DNA from: Caenibius sp. WL
GTDB lineage: Bacteria > Pseudomonadota > Alphaproteobacteria > Sphingomonadales > Sphingomonadaceae
DNA length: 64,000 nucleotides
Direction: 5' to 3'
NCBI RefSeq assembly: GCF_019803445.1
Contig: NZ_CP081844.1
Location: forward strand, 694,501-758,500
Below the pieces are notes generated by a model. The model was not told the DNA's origin. It saw nothing but the letters and a program-made list of their open reading frames with translations, and made no database searches. This document shows positions 56,899 through 64,000 of the stretch, piece by piece. Each line of letters starts with the position of its first letter. Position 1 is the first letter of the stretch. The position numbers and the translations under genes were made by a program.

Positions 56899-57756
56899 AT
56901 GGATGACTGGACTGCCCAAACCGCCCGCGCGAAAACATGGTTCGAGACCCTGCGCGACGATATCTGCGCTGCGTTCGAAGCAATCGAGCGCGAGGCAGGC
57001 AGCGATGCCGCCTTTTCCTATACATCCTGGAATCGCGATACCGCCGATAGATCGGAAGGCGGCGGCGGCACGCGCGGACTGATGAAAGGCAAAGTGTTCG
57101 AAAAGGTTGGCGTCAACGTGTCGACCGTGCAGGGGGAATTCGCCCCCGAATTTGCCCGGACCATTCACGGTGCGGGGGCTGAACAGCGCGGGTTTACCGC
57201 CACCGGCATCAGCCTGGTGGCGCATATGGCCAATCCGCATGTTCCGGCGGTGCACATGAACACCCGCTTCCTTACCACCAGCAAGGCGTGGTTCGGCGGC
57301 GGGGCCGATCTCAATCCGCCAATCCCTTATGAGGAGGATACGTGCGATTTCCATGCCGCTTTCCAGCAGGCGTGCGATGCGCACGATCCCGAACATTACC
57401 CGCGCTTCAAGAAATGGGCGGACGAGTATTTCTACATTCCCCATCGCGGCGTGCATCGCGGGGTGGGGGGTATCTTCTACGATCACCTGGAATGCGCTGA
57501 TACGGCGGAATGGGAACGCCATTTTGCCTTCACCCGCGATGTCGGCTCGGCTTTCCTGGGGATTTTTCCGCAACTGGTGCGGCGGCGCATGGGCATGGCC
57601 CACACCGCGGAGGACAAGCAACGCCAACTCGAATGGCGGGGCCGGTATGCCGAATTCAATCTCGTCTATGATCGCGGCACGTTGTTTGGCCTCAAGACGG
57701 GCGGCAATATCGATGCGATCCTGATGAGCCTCCCGCCCGAAGCGGTGTGGAACTGA
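56899..57756 (+). CDS. hemF: oxygen-dependent coproporphyrinogen III oxidase
   Basis: Haem biosynthesis, aerobic route. 285 aa. 'KVGVNVSTVQGEF' , 'VHMNTRFLTTSKAWFGGGAD' then 'LNPPIPYEEDTCDFH', and 'ADEYFYIPHRGVHRGVGGIF' and 'YAEFNLVYDRGTLFGLKTGG' are HemF signatures. Start at 56899; upstream in-frame sequence is antisense to pdeM. Confidence 0.95.
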   Translation: MDDWTAQTARAKTWFETLRDDICAAFEAIEREAGSDAAFSYTSWNRDTADRSEGGGGTRGLMKGKVFEKVGVNVSTVQGEFAPEFARTIHGAGAEQRGFTATGISLVAHMANPHVPAVHMNTRFLTTSKAWFGGGADLNPPIPYEEDTCDFHAAFQQACDAHDPEHYPRFKKWADEYFYIPHRGVHRGVGGIFYDHLECADTAEWERHFAFTRDVGSAFLGIFPQLVRRRMGMAHTAEDKQRQLEWRGRYAEFNLVYDRGTLFGLKTGGNIDAILMSLPPEAVWN

Positions 57757-57838
57757 CCGCGCGCCCGCGCGCGATCTACACCTCGCGGCAGAGCGGCGCC
57801 GTCTTTGTCATTGCATTGCCGCAGGAATTGTTCACATC

Positions 57839-59938
57839 ATGACCGCGATGTTGCGACAATACGAGCTCGTCGAACGAGTAAAGGAATACGCACCCGACGC
57901 GGATGAGGCCCTGCTCAACCGCGCCTATGTCTATACCGTGCAGAAGCACGGCACCCAGAAGCGCGCCAGCGGCGACCCCTATTTCAGTCATCCGATTGAA
58001 GTCGCCGGATTGATGACCGCGCTCAAGCTCGATCAGGAAACCATCATCACCGCCCTGTTGCACGACACGGTGGAAGACACGCTGACCACGACCGAGGAAA
58101 TCGAAAAGCTGTTCGGGCCGGACATCGCCCGGCTGGTCGATGGCGTGACCAAACTTTCCAAGATCGAAGCGATGACGGAAAGCGAACGCGCGGCCGAAAA
58201 TCTGCGCAAGTTCTTCCTGGCGATGAGCGAAGATCTGCGCGTGCTGCTGGTCAAGCTGGCCGACCGGCTGCACAACATGCGCACGCTGCATTTCATCAAG
58301 AGCGAGGAAAAGCGCCGCCGCATCGCCAAGGAGACGATGGATATCTATGCCCCGCTGGCCGAGCGTGTGGGCATGTACGAATATATGCGCGAAATGCAGC
58401 TGCTGGCGTTCGAACAGCTCGAACCGGAAGCCTATGCCACGATCACCGGGCGGCTCGACCAGATCCGGAGCACCGATGGCGGTCAGGTCGATGCGATCGC
58501 TCTGGCGATCAAGCAGGCGCTGTCCGAAGCCGGTGTCAGAGTCGAAGTGTCGGGGCGGGAAAAACACCCCTATTCGATCTGGAAAAAGATGGCGGAACGC
58601 CACGTCAGCTTCGAACAGATCACCGATATCATGGCGTTCCGCGTGCTGGCCGATACGGTGGAAGATTGCTACCGCGCGCTCGGCGTCCTGCACACCACGT
58701 GGCAGATGATCCCGGGTCGGTTCAAGGACTATATCTCCACGCCCAAATCGAACGGCTACCGTTCGCTGCACACTTCGCTGATCTATGAAAACTCGATGCG
58801 GATGGAAGTGCAGGTTCGCACGCACGAAATGCACCGCACCAATGAATTCGGGCTGGCCGCGCACTGGGCTTACAAGCAGGGCGACAGGCCCGATGGGCAG
58901 GTCGGGTGGCTGCGCGATCTGATCGAAATCGTCGACGCCAGCCATGATGCGGAAGAACTGCTCGAACACACGCGTCTGGCGATTTATCAGGACCGTATCT
59001 TCGCGTTCACGCCCAAGGGGACGCTGTTCCAGCTTCCCAAAGGCGCCACGCCGGTGGACTTCGCCTTCGCCGTCCACACCGATCTGGGTGCGAAAGCGGT
59101 GGGGGCCAAGATCAACGGCCGCCACATGCCGCTGCGTACGCAGCTCAACAACGGCGATGTGGTCGAAATCATCAAAAGCGAAGGGGCGGGCCCCGAACTG
59201 TCCTGGCTCGGGTTTGTCGTCACCGGCAAAGCCCGCGCCGCCATTCGCCGTGCCGTGCGGCAGAAGGAACGCGCGGAAATCGCGGTGTTCGGCCGTACCT
59301 TGTTCGAAGAGATCTGTGATCGTCTGCCGACCAAGATCGGCAAGAAGGCGGTGCGCGAGGCGGTCAAGCGTCTGGGCTTCGACGATGAAGACGAATTGAT
59401 GGCGGCCATCGCCGCCGCCAAGATCACCGATGTCGAGGTGATGGAGGCGCTGGTGCCTGGCAGCGCACGCAATATCGCCGAGCCGGGGGCCTGGCCACGG
59501 CAGGAACGGGCCGTTTCGATCAAGGGACTGACCACCGGTGCCGGTTTCCGGCTGGCGCAATGCTGCCATCCGGTGCCGGGTGATCGCATCGTCGGCCTCA
59601 AGAAGCCGGGGCAAGGCGTGGAAGTGCACGCGATCGATTGTCTCGAACTGGCCAACGGCGTCGATGCCAACTGGATCGATCTGTCATGGGGTGAACGCTC
59701 CAACGGCGCGATCGGGCGCCTGCGTCTGGTGCTGTACAATCGCACCGGGACACTGGCCGAAGTGACGGGCATTTTCGCCAAGAACCATGCCAATGTCACC
59801 AATCTTCAGATGGTTCAGCGCGATGGCCCTTTCGGCACATACGAGGTGGATCTCGAAGTGGAGGATCTGGCGCATCTCACCCGCATCGTCAGTGCCCTGC
59901 GTGCCAGCGATGCGGTGGCCGAGGCCGCCCGGATTTAG
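57839..59938 (+). CDS. rsh: bifunctional (p)ppGpp synthetase/hydrolase (Rsh, RelA/SpoT type)
   Basis: 699 aa with the full long-RSH order: HD hydrolase domain ('YFSHPIEVAGLM', 'TALLHDTVEDT', 'LADRLHNMRTL'), synthetase domain ('REKHPYSIWKKM', 'NGYRSLHTSLIYEN'), TGS ('IFAFTPKGTLFQLPKGATPV'), a zinc-finger/helical region ('LAQCCHPVPGDRIVG') and ACT domain to the end. Intact HD residues suggest it both makes and destroys (p)ppGpp. Alphaproteobacteria commonly have one such enzyme. Confidence 0.96.
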   Translation: MTAMLRQYELVERVKEYAPDADEALLNRAYVYTVQKHGTQKRASGDPYFSHPIEVAGLMTALKLDQETIITALLHDTVEDTLTTTEEIEKLFGPDIARLVDGVTKLSKIEAMTESERAAENLRKFFLAMSEDLRVLLVKLADRLHNMRTLHFIKSEEKRRRIAKETMDIYAPLAERVGMYEYMREMQLLAFEQLEPEAYATITGRLDQIRSTDGGQVDAIALAIKQALSEAGVRVEVSGREKHPYSIWKKMAERHVSFEQITDIMAFRVLADTVEDCYRALGVLHTTWQMIPGRFKDYISTPKSNGYRSLHTSLIYENSMRMEVQVRTHEMHRTNEFGLAAHWAYKQGDRPDGQVGWLRDLIEIVDASHDAEELLEHTRLAIYQDRIFAFTPKGTLFQLPKGATPVDFAFAVHTDLGAKAVGAKINGRHMPLRTQLNNGDVVEIIKSEGAGPELSWLGFVVTGKARAAIRRAVRQKERAEIAVFGRTLFEEICDRLPTKIGKKAVREAVKRLGFDDEDELMAAIAAAKITDVEVMEALVPGSARNIAEPGAWPRQERAVSIKGLTTGAGFRLAQCCHPVPGDRIVGLKKPGQGVEVHAIDCLELANGVDANWIDLSWGERSNGAIGRLRLVLYNRTGTLAEVTGIFAKNHANVTNLQMVQRDGPFGTYEVDLEVEDLAHLTRIVSALRASDAVAEAARI

Positions 59939-59964
59939 GTGGTCCGGCGGCAAGTGCTGGACGG

Positions 59965-60315
59965 TTAAAGCAAAGTCAGTTCACACGTCGCCGGGTCAGC
60001 TTCGGCCAGATTCTCGGCCTTGCGGATGGCGGCCTTGACCGGCAGCATCCAGCCATCCTTGCCTTTGGGGAACAGCGATGTCCGCCACACGCTGCCGCCG
60101 ATCCGGGCTATCACTCTGACAGAACCGAATCCGCGTGCCTGACCCAGTTCCAGCCGCCGCATCAGGGCGTGGCCCGCAATCTGCTCGGCGGCGGCTCCGT
60201 CGATGGTCAGAAAATACCAGGAAGCCGATTTTCCCCCGGTCCAGCGCCACAGCGGCCCGCAGAAAACCACGCATTCTTCGGCATTGCCGGGCTCGGGAAA
60301 GGGGGGCGCAGGCAT
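59965..60315 (-). CDS. DUF1905 domain protein
   Basis: 116 aa from 60315. 'CGPLWRWTGGKSASWYFLTI', 'GFGSVRVIARIGGSVWRTSL' and 'DGWMLPVKAAIRKAENLAEA' define DUF1905, a small beta-barrel-like domain of unknown function. The frame remains open upstream across tRNA-Ser, which is not meaningful. Confidence 0.87.
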   Translation of the reverse strand: MPAPPFPEPGNAEECVVFCGPLWRWTGGKSASWYFLTIDGAAAEQIAGHALMRRLELGQARGFGSVRVIARIGGSVWRTSLFPKGKDGWMLPVKAAIRKAENLAEADPATCELTLL

Positions 60316-60389
60316 AAAACCCCGTTTGCCATCATCGGATGCCTTGCGAAAGCCGCAAGTCACAGCTAGGGCGCGTACCGCAGGCGAAC

Positions 60390-60480
60390 GGAGCGGTGGC
60401 CGAGTGGTCGAAGGCGCACGCCTGGAAAGTGTGTATACGGTAACCCCGTATCGAGGGTTCGAATCCCTCCCGCTCCGCCA
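60390..60480 (+). tRNA. tRNA-Ser (GGA)
   Basis: Acceptor GGAGCGG/CCGCTCC, type II molecule with a long variable arm (TATACGG-TAACC-CCGTATC), anticodon stem CACGC/GTGTG with loop CTGGAAA (anticodon GGA), T-arm GGTTCGAATCC, discriminator G and CCA at 60478-60480. 70 bases downstream lies an IS6-type element and imported arsenic genes. Confidence 0.97.
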
Positions 60481-60550
60481 CTTCGGTATAAAACCGGGAA
60501 CGCCGATTCCCGCCGATTTCCCTCCCTTGGTGGCTACCAGCGTCCTCAAC

Positions 60551-61381
60551 GGCGCTGTCAGAAGGATTGCACCGATTGCTTGAATGGGTAGGGCGGGGTG
60601 ATGCCCCGTCCTCGCAAACCAGCCAATCCGTTCCGGTATTTCCACTCCTCACCCGAGGTGATCCGCATGGTGGTGATGCTGTATGTGCGGTTTCCGCTAT
60701 CGCTGCGGAACGTGGAAGATCTGCTGTTCGAGCGCGGCATCGACCTTTGTCATGAAACCGTGAGGCTGTGGTGGAACCGGTTCGGCCCGCTGCTCGCTGC
60801 CGATATCCGCAAGCAGCGGGTCAGCCGGATGCGGGGCTTCCGTCATTGGAGATGGCATCTTGATGAGGCCTATGTGCGGATTAACGGCGAGATGGTGTAT
60901 CTCTGGCGGGCCGTCGATCACGAGGGAGAGATCCTCGAGAGCTACGTCACGAAGACCCGGGACAAAGCTGCGGCTCTGCGGTTTATGAAGAAGACACTTA
61001 AGCGCCACGGGACAGTGGAGACCATCACTACCGACGGGCTTCGTTCCTACAAGGCTGGGATGAAGGACCTCGGCTGCGAACAGAAGCAGGAGGTCGGCCG
61101 CTATGCGAACAACCGGGTGGAGAACAGCCATTTGCCCTTCCGGCGACGAGAGCGGGCGATGCTGAGATTTCGACAGATGAAGTCGCTACAGAAGTTTGCT
61201 TCGGTCCATGCCAACGTCCACAACCATTTCGCTTCAGAACGCCATCTCGTCGATAGAGAAACCTACAAGGCCCGCCGCTCAGCTGCCTTAGCTGAGTGGC
61301 AAAAGCTGATGGCCTGAGTACGCGCACTCATAGAACGGAATCTGCCAAACGGAGAGCAGTTCGCATCGGACTGACAGCACC
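60551..61381 (+). mobile_element. IS6-family insertion sequence
   Basis: About 831 bases. The terminal inverted repeats begin GGCGCTGTCAG (60551) and GGTGCTGTCAG (complement, ending 61381): 10 of the first 11 bases match, with scattered matches after. Contains one transposase gene. The flanks (TCCTCAAC on the left, GTCTTCCC on the right) do not form an 8-bp target duplication, consistent with rearrangement after insertion. The right end lies inside arsH. Confidence 0.85.
60601..61317 (+). CDS. IS6 family transposase
   Basis: 238 aa, DDE transposase: first Asp in '[20 protein letters not shown]', second in '[15 protein letters not shown]', Glu in '[18 protein letters not shown]'. N-terminal '[20 protein letters not shown]' and '[19 protein letters not shown]' are typical of the family. 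Full length and apparently active. ATG at 60601 used; 60598 also possible. Confidence 0.93.
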   Translation: MPRPRKPANPFRYFHSSPEVIRMVVMLYVRFPLSLRNVEDLLFERGIDLCHETVRLWWNRFGPLLAADIRKQRVSRMRGFRHWRWHLDEAYVRINGEMVYLWRAVDHEGEILESYVTKTRDKAAALRFMKKTLKRHGTVETITTDGLRSYKAGMKDLGCEQKQEVGRYANNRVENSHLPFRRRERAMLRFRQMKSLQKFASVHANVHNHFASERHLVDRETYKARRSAALAEWQKLMA

Positions 61382-61562
61382 GTCTTCCCGCCTCTTCGAC
61401 CGCGAAGCGCGAAAAGGAGCGTTCGCGCAGCGAGCCGTAAAGTAGCAGAATGCGGGGCGGCGGCTGATCATCGCCCAGCCCGAGACCGGGCCGGTCGAGA
61501 ACGAAACGGCTATCCAGCGCTGGAAGATTGTCAGCATCGAAGAGCGGGCGCACACGGGACAT
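61382..61562 (-). pseudogene. arsH: arsH, truncated by the insertion sequence
   Basis: Only ~60 codons of the 5' end remain: '[20 protein letters not shown]' followed by 'AVEEAGRR' is the start of the ArsH flavoprotein (NADPH-dependent oxidase of organoarsenicals and quinones, about 230-240 aa). Similarity stops exactly where the IS right end begins. The rest is not found on the far side of the IS. AAGGAAA precedes its ATG at 61562. Confidence 0.88.
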
Positions 61563-61582
61563 GGTGTTTCCTTGCCTTGGGA

Positions 61583-62656
61583 TCAGCGTGCCGGCGCCGC
61601 GCGCTCATACCAGTCGCGACTGGTTTTTACGATCCAGACGACCGAAAGCATGACAGGGACTTCGACCAGAACCCCTACGACTGTTGCCAGCGCTGCGCCT
61701 GAATGAAGACCGAAGAGCGAGATCGCGGCCGCCACCGCCAGTTCGAAGAAGTTTGACGCGCCTATCAGTGCGGAAGGCGCGGCAACGCACCAGACCACGC
61801 CAAGCCGGCGTGACAGCAGATAGGCAATGCCCGCATTAAGATAGACCTGAATGAGGATCGGCACCGCAATCAGCGCGATGACTAGCGGTTGCTCCACGAT
61901 CTGTTCGCCCTGGAAGCCGAACAGCAAGACGAGCGTGGTCAGCAACGCAACGAGTGACAGCGGGCCGAGCCTGCCGAGCAGGCGATTGAGCGCGGCTTCG
62001 CCACCCGATGCCATGACAGATTTGCGCACTGCCTGCGCCACCAGAACCGGCACGATGATGTAGAGGCCGACCGAGATCAGCAGCGTATCCCAAGGCACCG
62101 TGATCGCGGCAACACCCAGCAGCAGGCCGACGATGGGTGCGAACAGGGCGACCATGAGCAGATCGTTCAATGCGACCTGACTGAGCGTAAAGATCGGATC
62201 GCCATCGCAGAGGTTGGACCAGACAAAGACCATTGCCGTGCACGGCGCCGCAGCCAGCAGGATCAGTCCAGCGATATAGGATGAGGACTGTCCGGCCGGG
62301 AGGAACGGAACGAAGAGCCAACCGAGGAATAGGGCACCCAGTAAGGCCATCGAGAATGGCTTCACCGCCCAATTGACGAAGAGCGTGACGCCGACGCCAC
62401 GCCAATGTTGGCGCACGGCGGCCAACGCGCCGAAATCGATCTTGAGCAACATCGGCACGATCATCAGCCAGATCAGGATCGCGACGACCAGATTGACCTG
62501 CGCAATCTCGGCTGAGGCGATGACCGTGAACACAGCAGGCACTGCATGGCCGAGCGCGATCCCGGCAACGATGCAGAGCGCGACCCAGAGGGTCAGCCAG
62601 CGCTCGAACAGGCTCATCGCCGGCTTGGTGAGCCCATCTTGGGCGACAGTCGCCAT
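61583..62656 (-). CDS. acr3: arsenite efflux transporter, ACR3 family
   Basis: 357 aa, ten membrane helices. The functional Cys of ACR3 is in '[20 protein letters not shown]'; 'SKLFE'-type region '[20 protein letters not shown]' is also conserved. Exports As(III) (and perhaps antimonite) using the proton gradient. Two bases after arsC, so co-transcribed. Confidence 0.94.
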   Translation of the reverse strand: MATVAQDGLTKPAMSLFERWLTLWVALCIVAGIALGHAVPAVFTVIASAEIAQVNLVVAILIWLMIVPMLLKIDFGALAAVRQHWRGVGVTLFVNWAVKPFSMALLGALFLGWLFVPFLPAGQSSSYIAGLILLAAAPCTAMVFVWSNLCDGDPIFTLSQVALNDLLMVALFAPIVGLLLGVAAITVPWDTLLISVGLYIIVPVLVAQAVRKSVMASGGEAALNRLLGRLGPLSLVALLTTLVLLFGFQGEQIVEQPLVIALIAVPILIQVYLNAGIAYLLSRRLGVVWCVAAPSALIGASNFFELAVAAAISLFGLHSGAALATVVGVLVEVPVMLSVVWIVKTSRDWYERAAPAR

Positions 62657-62658
62657 CT

Positions 62659-63084
62659 TCAGATTACACGCTGGCCGGCAGCGTCGATCACCTGCTCGCC
62701 GTCCTCCTTAGCGAAGGCGCCGCGCTGCGCATCCGGCAGGATATCGAGCACGGCTTCGGACGGGCGGCACAGCTTTACCCCGATCGGTGTCACAACGAGG
62801 GGGCGGTTGATCAGGATGGGGTACATCACCATCGCGTCGATCAGCGCATCGTCGGTGAGAGCATCATCACCAAGACCGAGTTGGGCATAGGGCGTGCCCT
62901 TTTCGCGGAGCAGTTCGCGCGGTGTCAGCCCTGCCTGATCGATCATCTCGACCAAAAGAGCTCGTGATGGCGGGGTTTTGAGATATTCGACCACATGCGG
63001 CTCGATGCCCGAGTTGCGGATGAGGGCGAGTGTATTGCGCGAGGTCCCGCAGTCGGGATTGTGGTAGATGACGATCACGGTCAT
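62659..63084 (-). CDS. arsC: arsenate reductase (glutaredoxin-coupled)
   Basis: 141 aa. 'IYHNPDCGTSRNTLALIRNS' has catalytic Cys12; downstream arginines in 'MVMYPILINRPLVVTPIGVK' and 'LCRPSE' bind arsenate as in R773 ArsC. Reduces As(V) to As(III), which Acr3 exports. 10 bases after the arsR stop. Confidence 0.95.
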   Translation of the reverse strand: MTVIVIYHNPDCGTSRNTLALIRNSGIEPHVVEYLKTPPSRALLVEMIDQAGLTPRELLREKGTPYAQLGLGDDALTDDALIDAMVMYPILINRPLVVTPIGVKLCRPSEAVLDILPDAQRGAFAKEDGEQVIDAAGQRVI

Positions 63085-63094
63085 GGTTTGCCTT

Positions 63095-63424
63095 TCAGCG
63101 GCAGGTGAGTTCGGCGAGCAGCGGCTCGCAAAGGTCAGACCGTCCCTGACAGCAGTCCTTGGCCAGGAAAAGCATCAGGCCGCGGAAGTCATCGATACTG
63201 ACGCGCTGAATCTGATAACGTCCGCGCTTCTCCGATATGACCAGTCCCGCCTTCGCCAGGACGGCGAGATGGGTAGAGAAAGTGCTCTGGGTCAGCCCGC
63301 TTGCTTCGACAAGCTGTCCTGTCGACAGACCCTGAGGTTCATGCTGAACCAATAGCCGGAAGGTCGCGAGCCGCGTTGGGTGCGCCAGGGCCGCTAGCAT
63401 TGAAAGGGCAGATTCGGTTTCCAT
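63095..63424 (-). CDS. arsR: ArsR family arsenic-responsive repressor
   Basis: 109 aa winged-helix repressor: 'LAALAHPTRLATFRLLVQHE' and recognition helix 'SGLTQSTFSTHLAVLAKAGL'. It lacks the CVC motif of E. coli ArsR; instead Cys91, Cys92 and Cys99 ('DCCQGRSDLC') near the C-terminus resemble the As(III) site of Acidithiobacillus ArsR. Start at 63424 (METESAL). No ribosome-binding site is visible; the promoter places the mRNA start at or near the ATG. First gene of arsR-arsC-acr3-arsH'. Confidence 0.92.
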   Translation of the reverse strand: METESALSMLAALAHPTRLATFRLLVQHEPQGLSTGQLVEASGLTQSTFSTHLAVLAKAGLVISEKRGRYQIQRVSIDDFRGLMLFLAKDCCQGRSDLCEPLLAELTCR

Positions 63425-63460
63425 GCATCGGAAATATCCGATGCGATTGGGATGCGTCAA
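63424..63460 (-). promoter_or_regulatory. arsR promoter, apparently leaderless
   Basis: On the minus strand TTGACG (complement of 63455-63460), an 18-base spacer, then TATTTC (complement of 63431-63436). The A of the arsR ATG falls 7 bases after the -10 box, the usual distance to a transcription start, so the mRNA may begin at the start codon. Confidence 0.55.
63426..63443. promoter_or_regulatory. ArsR operator 1
   Basis: Perfect palindrome CATCGG-AAATAT-CCGATG, two bases upstream of the arsR ATG and covering the predicted -10 box. A bound ArsR dimer would block RNA polymerase. Confidence 0.65.
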
Positions 63461-63464
63461 GACA

Positions 63465-63482
63465 CATCGCAATTTTCCGATG
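63465..63482. promoter_or_regulatory. ArsR operator 2
   Basis: Near-palindrome CATCGC-AATTTT-CCGATG, same half-site as operator 1, 39 bases away (about four helical turns), just upstream of the -35 box. The spacing would let two dimers bind on one face of the DNA. Confidence 0.55.
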
Positions 63483-63615
63483 CGATGCTTGCCGGCCAAA
63501 CTGACAGCCTGCGATTATCGGCAACATCGCGATGAGATGGGTGATGAACGCATGAGTGCTAACAGGGAGCCAATTTGCGGCGCGCAGTGGCAGCTATGTC
63601 GGCGGACAATCCCGA

Positions 63616-64000
63616 TCAAGCAGTTGGTACGGTTCCCCCGTCGATCACGTATTCGGTCCCGGTGATGCTGCCGGCCAAATCGGACGCCAGGAATGCGATC
63701 AGGTTCGCAACCTCCTCGGGTGTTGAAGGGCGGCCGATCGGAATGCCGCCGAGCGATGCCATAATCATGCGCTTGCCATCTTCCAGACCGGTGCCCGCCT
63801 CCGAAGCCAGCCGCCCGGCGAGTTGCACGGATGCTTCGGTTTCTATCCAGCCAGGCGATATGCGCACGACACGAACGCCGCGGGACGAGACTTCCTTCGA
63901 CAGGCTCTTGCTGTAGGTCGACAAGGCGGCCTTGGCAGCGGCATAGGCTGTCGTCGCTTCCGGCAGAGGCAGCACACGCTGGATCGAGGTCACATGGACG
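63616..64000 (-). CDS. SDR family oxidoreductase, C-terminal part
   Basis: The 5' end lies beyond the window; ~127 codons are visible. '[20 protein letters not shown]' contains the catalytic Y-x3-K, preceded by Ser in '[15 protein letters not shown]', and '[13 protein letters not shown]' and '[20 protein letters not shown]' are standard classical SDR elements. Substrate unknown. It lies upstream of the ars promoter on the same strand, separated by ~190 bases that hold the promoter and operators. Confidence 0.88.
   Translation of the reverse strand, partial: VHVTSIQRVLPLPEATTAYAAAKAALSTYSKSLSKEVSSRGVRVVRISPGWIETEASVQLAGRLASEAGTGLEDGKRMIMASLGGIPIGRPSTPEEVANLIAFLASDLAGSITGTEYVIDGGTVPTA

Noticed and set aside
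57776-59629. Minus-strand open frame of 617 codons
   Set aside because: Complete shadow of rsh, whose domains are unambiguous.
60543-61389. 8-bp target duplication around the IS6 element
   Set aside because: The bases next to the two ends (TCCTCAAC and GTCTTCCC) do not match.

Overview
This window is a high-GC, gene-dense chromosomal segment of an alphaproteobacterium, most likely a member of the Sphingomonadales (Novosphingobium/Sphingobium-like). The assignment is an inference. It rests on the hisB-hisH-hisA-hisF-hisE-HIT order, the ybgC-tolQRAB-pal block followed by a J-domain gene, an alpha-type SspB, a CrtI-type phytoene desaturase, and many sphingomonad-style small lipoproteins. Most genes are core metabolism and envelope biogenesis, with tight spacing, ATGA/GTGA overlaps and several GTG or TTG starts.

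Layout. 1-9.2 kb: end of a DUF924 gene, DNA repair (tag, an endonuclease III-like glycosylase), a GST, guaA, argB, a lipoprotein, yggT, folD, a MarC-type membrane protein, a LON-domain protein and a CnoX-like thioredoxin. 9.3-15.4 kb: tRNA-Gly(GCC), a degenerate GDT1-like membrane protein, dps, a Nudix hydrolase, dinB, a Bcr/CflA transporter and glpD. 15.7-20.2 kb: an AT-richer insert of three genes (a GT-B glycosyltransferase, a cyanophycin-synthetase-like ATP-grasp ligase with a decayed Mur-ligase remnant, and a divergent five-bladed beta-propeller). 20.3-30.2 kb: a LOG-family protein, crtI, DUF2585, a universal stress protein, a MipA/OmpV porin-like protein, an S9 peptidase, a GT25 enzyme, and thiC under a TPP riboswitch. 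30.2-41 kb: small conserved genes and lipoproteins with two palindromic repeat elements, an aquaporin, a DODA-type dioxygenase and a renal-type dipeptidase. 41-46.3 kb: dapD, a lipobox-containing subtilase autotransporter, gmk and sspB. 46.5-55.4 kb: the his operon and the tol-pal operon. 55.5-60.3 kb: infC (probable AUA start), pdeM, hemF, rsh and DUF1905.

60.4-64 kb: tRNA-Ser(GGA) marks a sharp change. An IS6-family element sits directly behind it and has cut off arsH. The rest of an arsenic operon (arsR-arsC-acr3-'arsH) follows on the minus strand, then the 3' part of an SDR gene running off the window. This looks like the edge of an acquired resistance segment.

The most promising unexplained unit is the 15.7-20.2 kb insert. 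It combines sugar transfer, amide-bond formation by an ATP-grasp enzyme, and a sugar-active propeller, which suggests a small glycan or peptide-glycan conjugate pathway. Its product is unknown. No CRISPR array, prophage or plasmid origin was seen.
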